From contig RZYW01000006.1 in assembly GCA_009930175.1 (NCBI GenBank), positions 1-47,352 on the forward strand: 47,352 nt of DNA. Direction: 5' to 3'. Position 1 is the first letter of the stretch, and each line of letters opens with the position of its first letter. Source of the DNA: Clostridia bacterium. GTDB taxonomy: Bacteria; Bacillota; Peptococcia; Peptococcales; SKKY01. Below the pieces are notes generated by a model. It was given only the letters and a program-made list of their open reading frames with translations. It was not told where the DNA came from and did not search any database. The translations under genes and the position numbers were made by a program. Positions 29,443-37,949 of the stretch are shown here, one piece after another.

Positions 29443-30036
29443 TCAAGTTTTTATTAACTCTTTTATTCTTTCAAAGGTGGCAATGCCAATACCTTTAACC
29501 ATCATTATATCATCAATTATTTTAAATTTTCCATTTTTTTCTCTAAAGTCAATTATATCTCTTGCTTTTGTGTCTCCTATCCCGGGCAGAGTAATTAGAT
29601 CACTTAATCCTGCAGTGTTTATATTAATTTTACTTTGATCCTCTTCACTGGCAAATAATACCACTTCATCATTCTCTTTATTTATTTCTTCAGGGAAAGG
29701 AATATATATTTTTTCTCCATCAGATAAAAGCTTAGCCCTGTTAAAATATTTATCTAAAATTTCCATATCCTTTATCTTCGCAGGTACAATCAAATCATTT
29801 AGTCTTGATCCCTCTTCTATTTCGTATAGTCCAGGCTCTCCCACATTTCCGGCAATATGAACAAAAATTACTGTTTTTTCTTGAATATATTCTTGTTGTT
29901 TTAATTCAGTTTTGGTTTCACTAACTTCACTAATAATTATTTCTTTTTCCTCTTGATCCATTGTAAAAAAAGTAAAAATTGCAAAGCACAAAAATACTCC
30001 AATAAAAATTTTATTTTTTTCAATAAATTCAAACAT
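29443..30036 (-). CDS. comEA: ComEA-type DNA receptor
   Basis: Membrane-anchored DNA-binding receptor of the competence uptake machinery, 197 residues. N-terminal membrane helix (about 8-24), a linker, an SLBB-like domain (about 65-120, IAGNVGEPGLYEI) and a C-terminal double helix-hairpin-helix (about 135-197: INTAGLSDLITLPGIGDTKA, then MVKGIGIATFERI). The start is ATG 30036, six bases after GGGGAG; the ATG at 30057 has no SD. It sits two genes upstream of comEC, separated by ilvD and a GGDEF-EAL gene. Confidence 0.92.
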   Translation of the reverse strand: MFEFIEKNKIFIGVFLCFAIFTFFTMDQEEKEIIISEVSETKTELKQQEYIQEKTVIFVHIAGNVGEPGLYEIEEGSRLNDLIVPAKIKDMEILDKYFNRAKLLSDGEKIYIPFPEEINKENDEVVLFASEEDQSKININTAGLSDLITLPGIGDTKARDIIDFREKNGKFKIIDDIMMVKGIGIATFERIKELIKT

Positions 30037-30100
30037 AAAAAACTCCCCGCTTTGCATAAATGATTTTTCATTTATACTTCACGGGAAGTTTTAAAATTCC

Positions 30101-30748
30101 TTAATTTTTTATTAATTCTTCATAAAAAGCTGTTTTTGCTCCAGTGTAATATGCATATAGTGGAATAAATCCAATGCCCATTGTCAAAATAGCAAGTAAA
30201 AACCAGCCAAAAAATGATATTTGAAGACTAAATAATGCCATTTTATTACCGTCCATTAACTCTTTGCTTCTTTGAATCCCATCCATGAAACTCATTTCAG
30301 GATTATCATTTAGAATATACCAAGTCATTGAATATCTGTATGCAGCTATAATTCCCGGTATTATTAATAATAAGGCCCAAAGAACAATAAATATAAACAT
30401 TACTAAATCTGCAAGAAAATACTTAAAAAAATTAGAAAAACCAGAAATAACATCTTTCACTTCAGGATTATTTCTTCGCATTAAATTTAAGAAAAAGGCT
30501 GCTCCGCCAAAATATGCAGGTCCGGAAAAGAAGAAGTTCAGCAATCCTAAAAAACTACTTTGTCTTTCTACAGTTTTCCTGATAATTTCTCCATTACGAT
30601 AAACCTCTTCAACACTACTTGATGTAAATGTATTAGCACTATTTGCTAAAAACCAAACTATCAGTGCAACAAATAAAGCGGGAACCCAATAATTATTTAA
30701 CATTTCTAAAGAAGCTTTTTTAAAATCCTGATTAGATTTATTAACCAT
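30101..30748 (-). CDS. DUF975 family integral membrane protein
   Basis: Polytopic membrane protein of 215 residues with about five hydrophobic helices. The typical DUF975 block is clear: IIPGIIAAYRYSMTWYILNDNPEMS then IQRSKELMDGNKMALF and FFGWFLLAILTMGIGFIPLY. The function of this family is unknown; it lacks catalytic residues and may be a small membrane-stress or transport accessory protein. It begins 13 bases after obgE with SD GGAGAAA, so it may be co-transcribed with it. Confidence 0.82.
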   Translation of the reverse strand: MVNKSNQDFKKASLEMLNNYWVPALFVALIVWFLANSANTFTSSSVEEVYRNGEIIRKTVERQSSFLGLLNFFFSGPAYFGGAAFFLNLMRRNNPEVKDVISGFSNFFKYFLADLVMFIFIVLWALLLIIPGIIAAYRYSMTWYILNDNPEMSFMDGIQRSKELMDGNKMALFSLQISFFGWFLLAILTMGIGFIPLYAYYTGAKTAFYEELIKN

Positions 30749-30761
30749 AATTAGTTTCTCC

Positions 30762-32036
30762 TTAGTCTAAAAAGTCAAACTCAATATCTTTAACTACTAT
30801 TGTGTCGCCGTCCACTGCTCCTTTTTCCCTAAGTTCATCTACAACACCCATACCTTCAAGTATTTTTATAAATCTAAGCATTGCTTCCTCACTGGAAAAT
30901 TGAGTTTTATGGTAAAGTCTCTCAATTTCATCACCCAGGACAAAAAATACATTTCCATCTTTTTTGATATAAAACTGTTTTTCTTCTTCCACTTTTGTCA
31001 GTTTAACCTGGTCCTCTTGAATTTCTTCTAAATGAATATCATCCGGTACTGACTCAAGAACCCTGTAAGCATGATATATTAATTCTTTTAATCCTTCACC
31101 CGTTGCTGCTGAAACGGGAAAAATATCAAAGCCAGTTACTTCTTTTTTAAATTCTTCAAGTTTCTCATCTGCGCCAGTAATATCCATTTTATTTGCTGCT
31201 ATTATCATTGGTCTTTTCGTAAGCTTTTCACTATACTTTTCCAATTCTTTGTTTATAAGATGAAAGTCTTCTACTGGATTTCTGTTTTCTGATCCGGAGA
31301 TATCCAATACATGAATTAAAACTTTTGTTCTTTCTGTATGTCTTAAGAACCTGTGCCCAAGACCGGCTCCTTCTGCTGCACCTTCAATCAAACCAGGGAT
31401 ATCTGCCATTACAAAGCTTTCCCCTTGCTCAAGTTTAACCAGACCAAGATTAGGACTTAATGTAGTAAAGTGATAGTCTGCAATTTTAGGTTTTGCTGCG
31501 GAAACTTGAGAAATGATTGTAGATTTTCCAACATTTGGAAACCCTACCAAACCAACATCAGCAAGTAATTTTAATTCAAGCACTAACCAGCGGTTTTCAC
31601 CCATATCGCCATTTTCGGCAAAAGTTGGTGCAGTATTTTTAGGGGATTTAAAATGCTTATTACCTTTTCCACCACGACCACCTTTGGCAGCAATAAATTC
31701 TTGTCCAGGAGTAATTAAATCTGCCAATACTTTTCCTGTTTCAGAATCCTTAACGATTGTTCCAACAGGAACCCTTAACACCAATTCTTTAGCATTTTTG
31801 CCATGCATTGATGAACCTTCTCCATGTTCTCCACGGTCTGCCTTGTAGTGAGTCTGATAGCGAAAATCCACTAAGGTTCTAAGTCCAGAATCGGCTCTTA
31901 AAATTATGTCTCCTCCTCTGCCACCATCACCACCAGCAGGGCCACCAAAGGGAACAAACTTTTCTCTTCTGAAGGCGGAACAACCATTACCACCATCACC
32001 TGCTTTAACATTTATTTTAGTATAATCATAAAACAT
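30762..32036 (-). CDS. obg: Obg-family GTPase (ObgE/CgtA)
   Basis: Essential ribosome-assembly GTPase, 424 residues. N-terminal glycine-rich Obg fold (about 1-158, KAGDGGNGCSAFRREKF), G domain (about 159-330) with GFPNVGKST, DIPGLIEGA and NKMD, and a C-terminal OCT domain (about 345-424). ATG 32036 is chosen, 7 bases after AGGAGGT; the TTG immediately before it is too close. It follows rpmA across a terminator hairpin, so it may be partly uncoupled from the ribosomal-protein operon. The rplU-prp-rpmA-obg order is conserved. Confidence 0.96.
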   Translation of the reverse strand: MFYDYTKINVKAGDGGNGCSAFRREKFVPFGGPAGGDGGRGGDIILRADSGLRTLVDFRYQTHYKADRGEHGEGSSMHGKNAKELVLRVPVGTIVKDSETGKVLADLITPGQEFIAAKGGRGGKGNKHFKSPKNTAPTFAENGDMGENRWLVLELKLLADVGLVGFPNVGKSTIISQVSAAKPKIADYHFTTLSPNLGLVKLEQGESFVMADIPGLIEGAAEGAGLGHRFLRHTERTKVLIHVLDISGSENRNPVEDFHLINKELEKYSEKLTKRPMIIAANKMDITGADEKLEEFKKEVTGFDIFPVSAATGEGLKELIYHAYRVLESVPDDIHLEEIQEDQVKLTKVEEEKQFYIKKDGNVFFVLGDEIERLYHKTQFSSEEAMLRFIKILEGMGVVDELREKGAVDGDTIVVKDIEFDFLD

Positions 32037-32070
32037 CAAAGTTACCTCCTTTCTAAATTAAATAACAAGA

Positions 32071-32095
32071 AAAAAACCTGGCATTTCAGCCAGGT
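32071..32095 (-). terminator. Terminator after rpmA
   Basis: Minus strand: 7-bp stem ACCTGGC / GCCAGGT, loop TGAAAT, followed by TTTTTT. It lies between rpmA and obgE and is likely partly read through. Confidence 0.85.
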
Positions 32096-32100
32096 CTTTA

Positions 32101-32379
32101 TTATGCAGGGTAAACACTTACCATTTTTCTTTTTTTATCCATTCTTTCGAACTTAACTACACCAGTAACTAGTGCAAATAAAGTATCATCTCCACCAATA
32201 CCCACGTTATTGCCTGGGTGAAGCTTAGTGCCTCTTTGGCGAACAAGAATATTGCCTGCTAATACGCTCTGACCGTCTGAACGTTTTACTCCAAGTCTTT
32301 GTGCAGCTGAATCACGACCGTTTTTTGAGCTACCTACACCTTTTTTAGATGCGAACAACTGTAAATTAATTTTTAGCAT
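32101..32379 (-). CDS. rpmA: 50S ribosomal protein L27 (with cleavable N-terminal extension)
   Basis: Large-subunit protein L27, 92 residues before processing. Its N-terminus is [16 protein letters not shown], the Firmicutes motif in which Prp cleaves after the LQLFA sequence to expose the N-terminus that reaches the peptidyl-transferase centre. ATG 32379 has AGGAGG about 8 bases upstream, and it overlaps the 3' end of the prp gene by 14 bases, so the protease and its substrate are translationally linked. A terminator follows. Confidence 0.97.
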   Translation of the reverse strand: MLKINLQLFASKKGVGSSKNGRDSAAQRLGVKRSDGQSVLAGNILVRQRGTKLHPGNNVGIGGDDTLFALVTGVVKFERMDKKRKMVSVYPA

Positions 32380-32716
32380 GCCATCCACCTCCTTTTTTTA
32401 CTGTAACATGCCCGGCATAAGCCTGAGCAATGGAATCTATGCCAATTTCAATAGTTTTTAAAATTAAATTTGCTTTTAAATAATCTTCTTTTGTTCCGTC
32501 AATAATTTCAAACTTCAGGTAACCTTTAGATTCTTCTATTTCAAGTCTGATTTTTTCTTCTCCAAGATGATAGGATAAAGAATTATATCCTGTTGTAGCA
32601 AGTGCGGAAACACCTGCACAAACAATATCCTTTCCATACTCATCAAAAAAAGCATGGCCGGAAACTTCAAGACCAGAGTAGTCAGAATCCTTAAACAAGA
32701 ACCTGGCTTTAATCAT
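32366..32716 (-). CDS. prp: Ribosomal-processing cysteine protease Prp
   Basis: Small cysteine protease (YsxB family), 116 residues, that removes the N-terminal extension of L27. Catalytic His is in [12 protein letters not shown] (about residue 22) and Cys in [10 protein letters not shown] (about 34), the standard H-x~11-C arrangement. It lies between rplU (3 bases) and rpmA (overlapping), the universal location in bacteria whose L27 carries the extension. Confidence 0.95.
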   Translation of the reverse strand: MIKARFLFKDSDYSGLEVSGHAFFDEYGKDIVCAGVSALATTGYNSLSYHLGEEKIRLEIEESKGYLKFEIIDGTKEDYLKANLILKTIEIGIDSIAQAYAGHVTVKKGGGWHAKN

Positions 32717-32719
32717 TTA

Positions 32720-33031
32720 TTAGCCTACAATTTTTTCGATAACAATATTTGTAAATGGCTGACGGTGACCTTGCTTTTTACGGTAGTTCTTTTTAGCTTT
32801 GTACTTATAAACAATAATTTTTCTTGCTTTACCGTGCTTTTGTACTTTAGCCTGAACTTTTGCTTCTTGAACGTATGGAGCACCAACTTTGATGCCTTGT
32901 CCATCAGAAACTAATAATACTTTGTCAAGCTCAACAACATCACCAATTTCAGCGTTTAATAACTCAACGTTGATGCTGTCACCCTCTTGAACTTTGTATT
33001 GTTTTCCACCTGTTTCAATAATAGCGTACAT
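32720..33031 (-). CDS. rplU: 50S ribosomal protein L21
   Basis: Large-subunit protein L21, 103 residues, starting [18 protein letters not shown] and containing the basic RNA-binding block [18 protein letters not shown]. The start ATG has SD GGAGGTG. It is first gene of rplU-prp-rpmA, transcribed from a strong promoter at 33142-33170 through a roughly 100-base structured leader of the L21-leader type, which is thought to mediate autoregulation. Confidence 0.97.
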   Translation of the reverse strand: MYAIIETGGKQYKVQEGDSINVELLNAEIGDVVELDKVLLVSDGQGIKVGAPYVQEAKVQAKVQKHGKARKIIVYKYKAKKNYRKKQGHRQPFTNIVIEKIVG

Positions 33032-33135
33032 GTCTGCACCTCCAATTCGAAAGACTCGCCTCTTAAGGTACTGTTAAACAGTTTTGGAACCTTTTCCGCG
33101 CGGTTTTAACGTCACACAGTGAGACCACTATAGAC
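33032..33135 (-). ncRNA. L21 ribosomal-protein leader (probable autoregulatory RNA)
   Basis: The transcribed leader before rplU contains a clear stem-loop, AAGGT...ACTGT-TTA-ACAGT...ACCTT (33065-33093), a GC-rich palindrome CCGCGCGG at 33096-33103, and further hairpin-forming sequence upstream. Position, length and the GTACCTTAAGAGGCGAG-like sequence before the SD agree with the known Firmicutes L21 leader. This was judged by eye; a covariance-model search would decide it. Confidence 0.6.
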
Positions 33136-33141
33136 TGTAAT

Positions 33142-33170
33142 ATATTACATCATACCTCATATAAAGTCAA
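33142..33170 (-). promoter_or_regulatory. Sigma-A promoter of rplU-prp-rpmA
   Basis: Minus strand: -35 TTGACT (33165-33170), 17-base spacer, -10 TAATAT (33142-33147). It overlaps the stop codon of the metallophosphoesterase gene. Confidence 0.75.
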
Positions 33171-33880
33171 GGCGTTTCCTTGATAAACAAAGGAGTAAAA
33201 TTTAATGCATCTGCACTAACAAGTCTGAATTCAATTCCCCATTTTGAATCCGGCATTCTGCAGCCAATTGAGGCATCGTGAAGATGCCCATATATGCACA
33301 TTTTCACATTATATTCTTCAAATAATTCAATAAAACCGCTATAATCATGTTTCATATTAACCGGAGGGTAATGAAGCATAACTATTATTTCTCTTCCCGG
33401 TTCTTTTGGTACAGAATTCAAGGACAGTTTTAGGCGGCTCAATTCTCTTAAATAAATTTTTTCATCTTCTTTGCTAAATCCTTTTTCACCAGGTACAGAC
33501 CATCCGCGAGTCCCACAAATATATAAGTGGTCATTTACCTGAAAATGATCATTTTGTATAAAATTAATTCCTTCAGGAAAGAAACTTGTCATTTTCTTAA
33601 TGCTTGTCCACCAGTAATCATGATTACCTCTTATTAGGATTTTTTTTCCTGGCAGATTCTTTAGATATTCAATATCTACTTTTAACTCTTCAAGATTCAT
33701 TGCCCAGGAAAAATCTCCAGGAATCATAACCATATCCTCAGCAGAAACATTTTCAATCCAGTTTTCTTTGATTTTTTGGTCATGATACTCCCAGTTTTTT
33801 CCAAAAATTCCCATAGGTTTTCTTAAATTTCCTTCTTCAAAAAAGGATAAATGAAGATCCCCTATTGCCCAAAGTTTCAT
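33167..33880 (-). CDS. Calcineurin-like metallophosphoesterase
   Basis: A 237-residue phosphoesterase of the COG1768 type. All metal-binding motifs are present in order: GDLHLS (residue 7), GDFSWA (near 55), RGNHDYWW (near 85), LHYPP (near 170) and YGHLHDA (near 200). The natural substrate is unknown; a cytosolic phosphodiester or nucleotide hydrolase is likely. Its start overlaps the rng stop by 4 bases (ATGA), suggesting co-translation with the RNase gene. The downstream rplU promoter overlaps its 3' end. Confidence 0.86.
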   Translation of the reverse strand: MKLWAIGDLHLSFFEEGNLRKPMGIFGKNWEYHDQKIKENWIENVSAEDMVMIPGDFSWAMNLEELKVDIEYLKNLPGKKILIRGNHDYWWTSIKKMTSFFPEGINFIQNDHFQVNDHLYICGTRGWSVPGEKGFSKEDEKIYLRELSRLKLSLNSVPKEPGREIIVMLHYPPVNMKHDYSGFIELFEEYNVKMCIYGHLHDASIGCRMPDSKWGIEFRLVSADALNFTPLFIKETP

Positions 33881-35328
33881 TTATATATACCTTCTATTTC
33901 ATAAAAATCATCCCTGTAATTATAGTCTTCTACAATTACAATAATTATGCCCATTTTTTCTTCCATTGCTTTTATAATTTTTGCATTATGGTTAAGAAGA
34001 TACCTGTACATAAATGAGGAAACTTTTACAATAATGGTTTTATATCCATTCTCTCTAACCTGCACTTTAAGTTCTTCTTTTATATTTGAAAAAACAAGTC
34101 TTTCAGATGTAACCTTGCCCCTGCCTTCACAGTTTTGGCATTTTCTTTCGAAAGCAGAAGAAAGGGCACTTCCAACTTTTTTTCTTGTCATTTCAACTAA
34201 TCCCAGGTGAGTTATGCCAAAAATATGGCTTTTTATTCTGTCTTTTTTTAATTCTTTATTTAGTTCCTCCACCAGGTAGTCTTTTTTTTCTTTATCCTGC
34301 ATATCAATAAAATCTATTATTATAATCCCGCCAATATTTCTTAGCCTGATTTGCCTTACAATCTCTTTTATAGCTTCAAGATTCGTTTCTAATATGGTAT
34401 CTTCAAAAACATTAGTCTTGCCAATATACTTTCCTGTGTTTACATCTACTGATGTCAGTGCTTCTGTTTCATCAAAAACTATGTAACCACCATTTCCCAG
34501 CCATACCTTTCTTGATAAAGCTCCATTAATTTGATTTTTTATATCAAAATGTGAAAAAAGATCTTTTTCCTGTACAAGTTCAATCTCAAAATTATTTCCC
34601 TCTTCTTGGTTAAACATACGAAGTTTTTCATAATTTTCTTGATTATTTACTACAACTTTTTTCACATTATGATTCAATATATCCCGCATTATTTTTTCTA
34701 GAACAGGTTTTTCAGTATAAATTAGTTCTGGTGGTTGGGCTTTTTTTGTCTTCTCAACAATGGCATTCCAAGTCTCTAAAAGACTTTCCAGGTCTTCACG
34801 AATACACCTCTCACTTACATTCTCAGCTACAGTTCTGACAATTACTCCAACATTTGCTGGCTTAATTTCTTCCATCATTTCTCTTAGTTGCTGGACTTTA
34901 TCAGGATCCTCAATTTTTTTTGAAATACCAAGATGATTGTTAAGAGGCATTAGCACTAAATATCTCCCCGGCAATGTAATTTGCCGGGAAATTCTTGACC
35001 CCTTTTGTCTTACTGGTTCTTTTATAACCTGAACCAGAATTTTTTCACCTTTTTTCACATGGTCTGCTATATGATAATCACTATTTTCCTTAACATCCCC
35101 GTTGATAATGGCCTCTTCTACATATAAAAATGCATTTTTATTTAATCCAATATCAACAAAAGCAGACTGCATTCCAGGAAGAACATTTTCAACTCTTCCC
35201 AAATAAATATTCCCAGAAAAACCTTCTTTAATCGATTCCCCAAAAAACAACTCCGTTAGCTTTCCCTCTTCAAGAACTGCAATCTGTACTTCTTCTTCAC
35301 CTGCCTGAATAATTAATTCTTGTCTCAT
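33877..35328 (-). CDS. rng: Ribonuclease E/G family endoribonuclease
   Basis: RNase G-type enzyme of 483 residues, acting in rRNA maturation and mRNA decay. An N-terminal S1-like RNA-binding region (about 30-125) is followed by the RNase E/G catalytic domain. Metal-binding aspartates are visible in LTSVDVNTGK and IIIDFIDM, corresponding to the catalytic pair of E. coli RNase E. A Zn-link type CQNCEGRGK lies near residue 395. It begins 2 bases after the DUF2344 gene and overlaps the phosphoesterase; the TIGR03960-DUF2344-rng-rplU order is conserved in Clostridia. Confidence 0.94.
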   Translation of the reverse strand: MRQELIIQAGEEEVQIAVLEEGKLTELFFGESIKEGFSGNIYLGRVENVLPGMQSAFVDIGLNKNAFLYVEEAIINGDVKENSDYHIADHVKKGEKILVQVIKEPVRQKGSRISRQITLPGRYLVLMPLNNHLGISKKIEDPDKVQQLREMMEEIKPANVGVIVRTVAENVSERCIREDLESLLETWNAIVEKTKKAQPPELIYTEKPVLEKIMRDILNHNVKKVVVNNQENYEKLRMFNQEEGNNFEIELVQEKDLFSHFDIKNQINGALSRKVWLGNGGYIVFDETEALTSVDVNTGKYIGKTNVFEDTILETNLEAIKEIVRQIRLRNIGGIIIIDFIDMQDKEKKDYLVEELNKELKKDRIKSHIFGITHLGLVEMTRKKVGSALSSAFERKCQNCEGRGKVTSERLVFSNIKEELKVQVRENGYKTIIVKVSSFMYRYLLNHNAKIIKAMEEKMGIIIVIVEDYNYRDDFYEIEGIYK

Positions 35329-35330
35329 AA

Positions 35331-36023
35331 CTACCCCACATTTGTCAGGACCTCCATCAAATCAAGATACTCATTATCTTTTTTGACATATAATCCCTTT
35401 CTTTTGATACTAACTTTTTCAATAAATATTCCCTCCAGAGAGAAAAGATTTAAAAGTTCCTGAACTTTTAAATTTTCTTTACTTCCATGGGCAATATAAA
35501 CTTCTAAGTTACATTTCTTGTTTTTTTCTTCGGCAACTATTATATCGTATATATATGGTCTTATGTCTGCCTCTTTAGTTTTTTTCTTGCTGGTTTTCAA
35601 TATTAAAATTTCATTTTCTGCCAGAATATCCCCTGCCCTTTTACTCAACAAAGCACAATCCGTTTCAACAAAATCTAAAGAATAAATTGCGCTGTTAATA
35701 ATACTGGACATCGATTTATGATTTCCCTTTACTTCTTTTGCTTCTACAGCTTCTATTGCCTGGGGAGCAAACTTATTGAAAATATCAATAAATTTTTCTT
35801 CAGTTATTTCTTCTTTAAGAACAACTTCAAAAAACTCTCCATCCCCAGTATGACCTACTGATAAGGGCATAGCAAAAGATAGTCTGGGATGAGGATTAAA
35901 ACCCTCAGAAAGCATAACTGGCAAATCAGCTCTCCTTAAAACCTTCATAATAGTTCTTGTCAAATCAAGGTGTCCAAGAAAACGACCCTCTTCCGTTACT
36001 TTGTACTTAACTCTTAATTTCAA
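35331..36023 (-). CDS. DUF2344 radical-SAM-linked protein (TIGR03936)
   Basis: About 230 residues, member of the TIGR03936/DUF2344 family that accompanies the TIGR03960 radical-SAM protein; in some phyla the two are fused. The diagnostic N-terminus is KLRVKYKVTEEGRFLGHLDLTR, with SEGFNPHPRLSFAMPLSVG near residue 50. The biochemical function is unknown; an RNA- or tRNA-related role has been suggested by its link to rng and ribosomal-protein genes. I prefer the TTG at 36023 (GGGGG 9 bases upstream and family N-terminus) over the ATG at 36047. Either start overlaps the upstream gene, so the pair is coupled. Confidence 0.85.
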   Translation of the reverse strand: MKLRVKYKVTEEGRFLGHLDLTRTIMKVLRRADLPVMLSEGFNPHPRLSFAMPLSVGHTGDGEFFEVVLKEEITEEKFIDIFNKFAPQAIEAVEAKEVKGNHKSMSSIINSAIYSLDFVETDCALLSKRAGDILAENEILILKTSKKKTKEADIRPYIYDIIVAEEKNKKCNLEVYIAHGSKENLKVQELLNLFSLEGIFIEKVSIKRKGLYVKKDNEYLDLMEVLTNVG

Positions 36024-37872
36024 TTTTACGATCCCCCTTGTAATCAATTTTTACAGGAAGATCCTGACATACTCCACAAACGCTGCATAAAGTAAATCTG
36101 CAGTCTCCAGTCAATTCTCCTCTTGAAGCTTTTTCATATTCACTCTTTAAAAAAGATTTTCTTACTCCAGGATTTATAATATCCCAGGAAAATTTCTCAT
36201 CAAGAGCTCTTTCTCTGAAATTATAATTGTCCAAAGAAATATCTTCTTCATTAAAGGATTCCAACCACTTTTCAAAGTCGAAGAAATGACGCCAGCTGTC
36301 TAGTTTGCAGCCCTTTTTAAAAGCATTTAACAATGCCTTGCCGACTTTTCTGTCACCCCGTGCAAAAACTCCTTCAATCAGCCCCAGCTCTCCATCATGA
36401 TAGTTAAATACAATCCGTTTACTCCTAATATTTTTTTTAATCAATATTTGTTTTTCTCTGATAGATTCAGGAGTATCTTGAGGAACCCATTGGAAAGGAG
36501 TATGTGCTTTAGGTACAAAAGCTGCTACAGAAATTGTTACCTTTGGTTTATGGTGACTGTCTTGATAAATTTTGTCCCCCTCAGCAAGAACTTTTCGGGC
36601 AAGATCTACTATGCCTAAAACATCTTCTTCCCTTTCCCAGGGGAGACCAATCATAAAGTAAAGCTTTATATTCTGCCATCCCTCATAAAAAGCAGCTCTG
36701 GCAACTTCAAGCATCCCTTCCTCAGTTACTCCTTTGTTAATTATGTCTCTCATTCTTTGTGTTCCAGCTTCAGGTGCAAAGGTAAGGGTACTCTTACGTA
36801 CACGACTAACTTCTTTTGCAATATTCACAGAAAAATTGTCTACTCTTAAGGAAGGGAGAGAAATCCCTATCCCTTTTTCACTATATTCATCAGCTGTTTC
36901 TCTTATTAGACCCTCAATACCACTGTAATCACTTGTACTTAGAGATGTAAATGATACTTCATCATAGCCTGTATTCTTAATAATTTCCTTAACCTGATCC
37001 AACAGGACTTCCTTACTTCTTTCTCTTACAGGACGATATACAATTCCCGCATGACAGAATCGGCAGCCTCTGTTACACCCTCTCAGAACTTCCACCATTC
37101 CCCTGTCATGAACCGTTTCAATATATGGAACAATTGGTTTTAAAGGGAATTCTGCCTGATCAAGATCGTTAACCGTTCTTTTTATTACAGGACAAGGTGC
37201 TTCTGGCACAACAGGATAAACTATACCCTTATCATCCACATTGTAAAATGAAGGAATATAAAGTCCTTGAATTTTTAATAATTCTTTTAATAAACTTTCC
37301 TTATTCAGAAGTCCATTGTTTGCATTTTTATTCTTTTTAACTTCTTCAAGAAGCTCAATAATTATTTCTTCCCCGTCACCGATTATAAAAACATCAACGA
37401 AATCAGCTAAAGGTTCCGGATTAAAAACACAAGGTCCCCCGGCAATAATTAGAGGATTATTATTTGTTCTGTCTTTTGATAATAGAGGAATTTTTCCCAA
37501 ATCAAGAATATTTAAGATATTTGTAAAAGTCATTTCATACTGCAATGTAAAACCAATAACATCAAATTCATTAATAGGCTTCTTATTTTCAAGGCTGAAA
37601 AGACTAAGGTCATTTTTTCTTAGTTCTTCTTCCATATCTACCCAGGGAGTAAAAACTCTTTCCATTAACATTTCAGGATGCTGATTTACTATATTATAAA
37701 TTATCTTTAAACCAAGATGACTCATCCCAACTTCATATAAATCAGGGAAGGCAAAAAGTGACTTTACCCCTGTTTTTTCCCAATCCTTTTTTATTGCATT
37801 ATATTCATCACCTAAATAGCGCAATGGTTTTTCAACTTTATTTAATATTTTATTTATTTCTATTAACGACAT
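36007..37872 (-). CDS. TIGR03960 family radical-SAM protein with B12-binding-like N-terminus
   Basis: A 621-residue radical-SAM enzyme. N-terminal B12-binding-like region (about 20-200, SLFAFPDLYEVGMSHLGLKI and AGGPCVFNPEPLADF). The radical-SAM core carries CNRGCRFCHAG (C-x3-C-x2-C, near residue 265). A C-terminal cysteine cluster CRFTLCSVCGVC (near residue 600) could hold a second iron-sulfur centre. The reaction is unknown. It overlaps its partner DUF2344 gene and is followed by rng. The start ATG 37872 has SD AAAGGAAG. Confidence 0.9.
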   Translation of the reverse strand: MSLIEINKILNKVEKPLRYLGDEYNAIKKDWEKTGVKSLFAFPDLYEVGMSHLGLKIIYNIVNQHPEMLMERVFTPWVDMEEELRKNDLSLFSLENKKPINEFDVIGFTLQYEMTFTNILNILDLGKIPLLSKDRTNNNPLIIAGGPCVFNPEPLADFVDVFIIGDGEEIIIELLEEVKKNKNANNGLLNKESLLKELLKIQGLYIPSFYNVDDKGIVYPVVPEAPCPVIKRTVNDLDQAEFPLKPIVPYIETVHDRGMVEVLRGCNRGCRFCHAGIVYRPVRERSKEVLLDQVKEIIKNTGYDEVSFTSLSTSDYSGIEGLIRETADEYSEKGIGISLPSLRVDNFSVNIAKEVSRVRKSTLTFAPEAGTQRMRDIINKGVTEEGMLEVARAAFYEGWQNIKLYFMIGLPWEREEDVLGIVDLARKVLAEGDKIYQDSHHKPKVTISVAAFVPKAHTPFQWVPQDTPESIREKQILIKKNIRSKRIVFNYHDGELGLIEGVFARGDRKVGKALLNAFKKGCKLDSWRHFFDFEKWLESFNEEDISLDNYNFRERALDEKFSWDIINPGVRKSFLKSEYEKASRGELTGDCRFTLCSVCGVCQDLPVKIDYKGDRKIEIKS

Positions 37873-37897
37873 TTTTCAACTTCCTTTCTAAATGAAT

Positions 37898-37917
37898 ATT
37901 ATACTATATGTTATAAT
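37898..37917. promoter_or_regulatory. Probable divergent promoter pair
   Basis: The 77-base gap between two divergent genes holds TATAAT on the plus strand (37912-37917, toward the glucosaminidase gene) and TATAAT on the minus strand (37898-37903, toward the radical-SAM gene). Both -35 regions are poor, so the calls rest mainly on the -10 boxes and geometry. Confidence 0.4.
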
Positions 37918-37949
37918 TAAATGAAAAGAAAAAGGAGGGAAATCTATTT

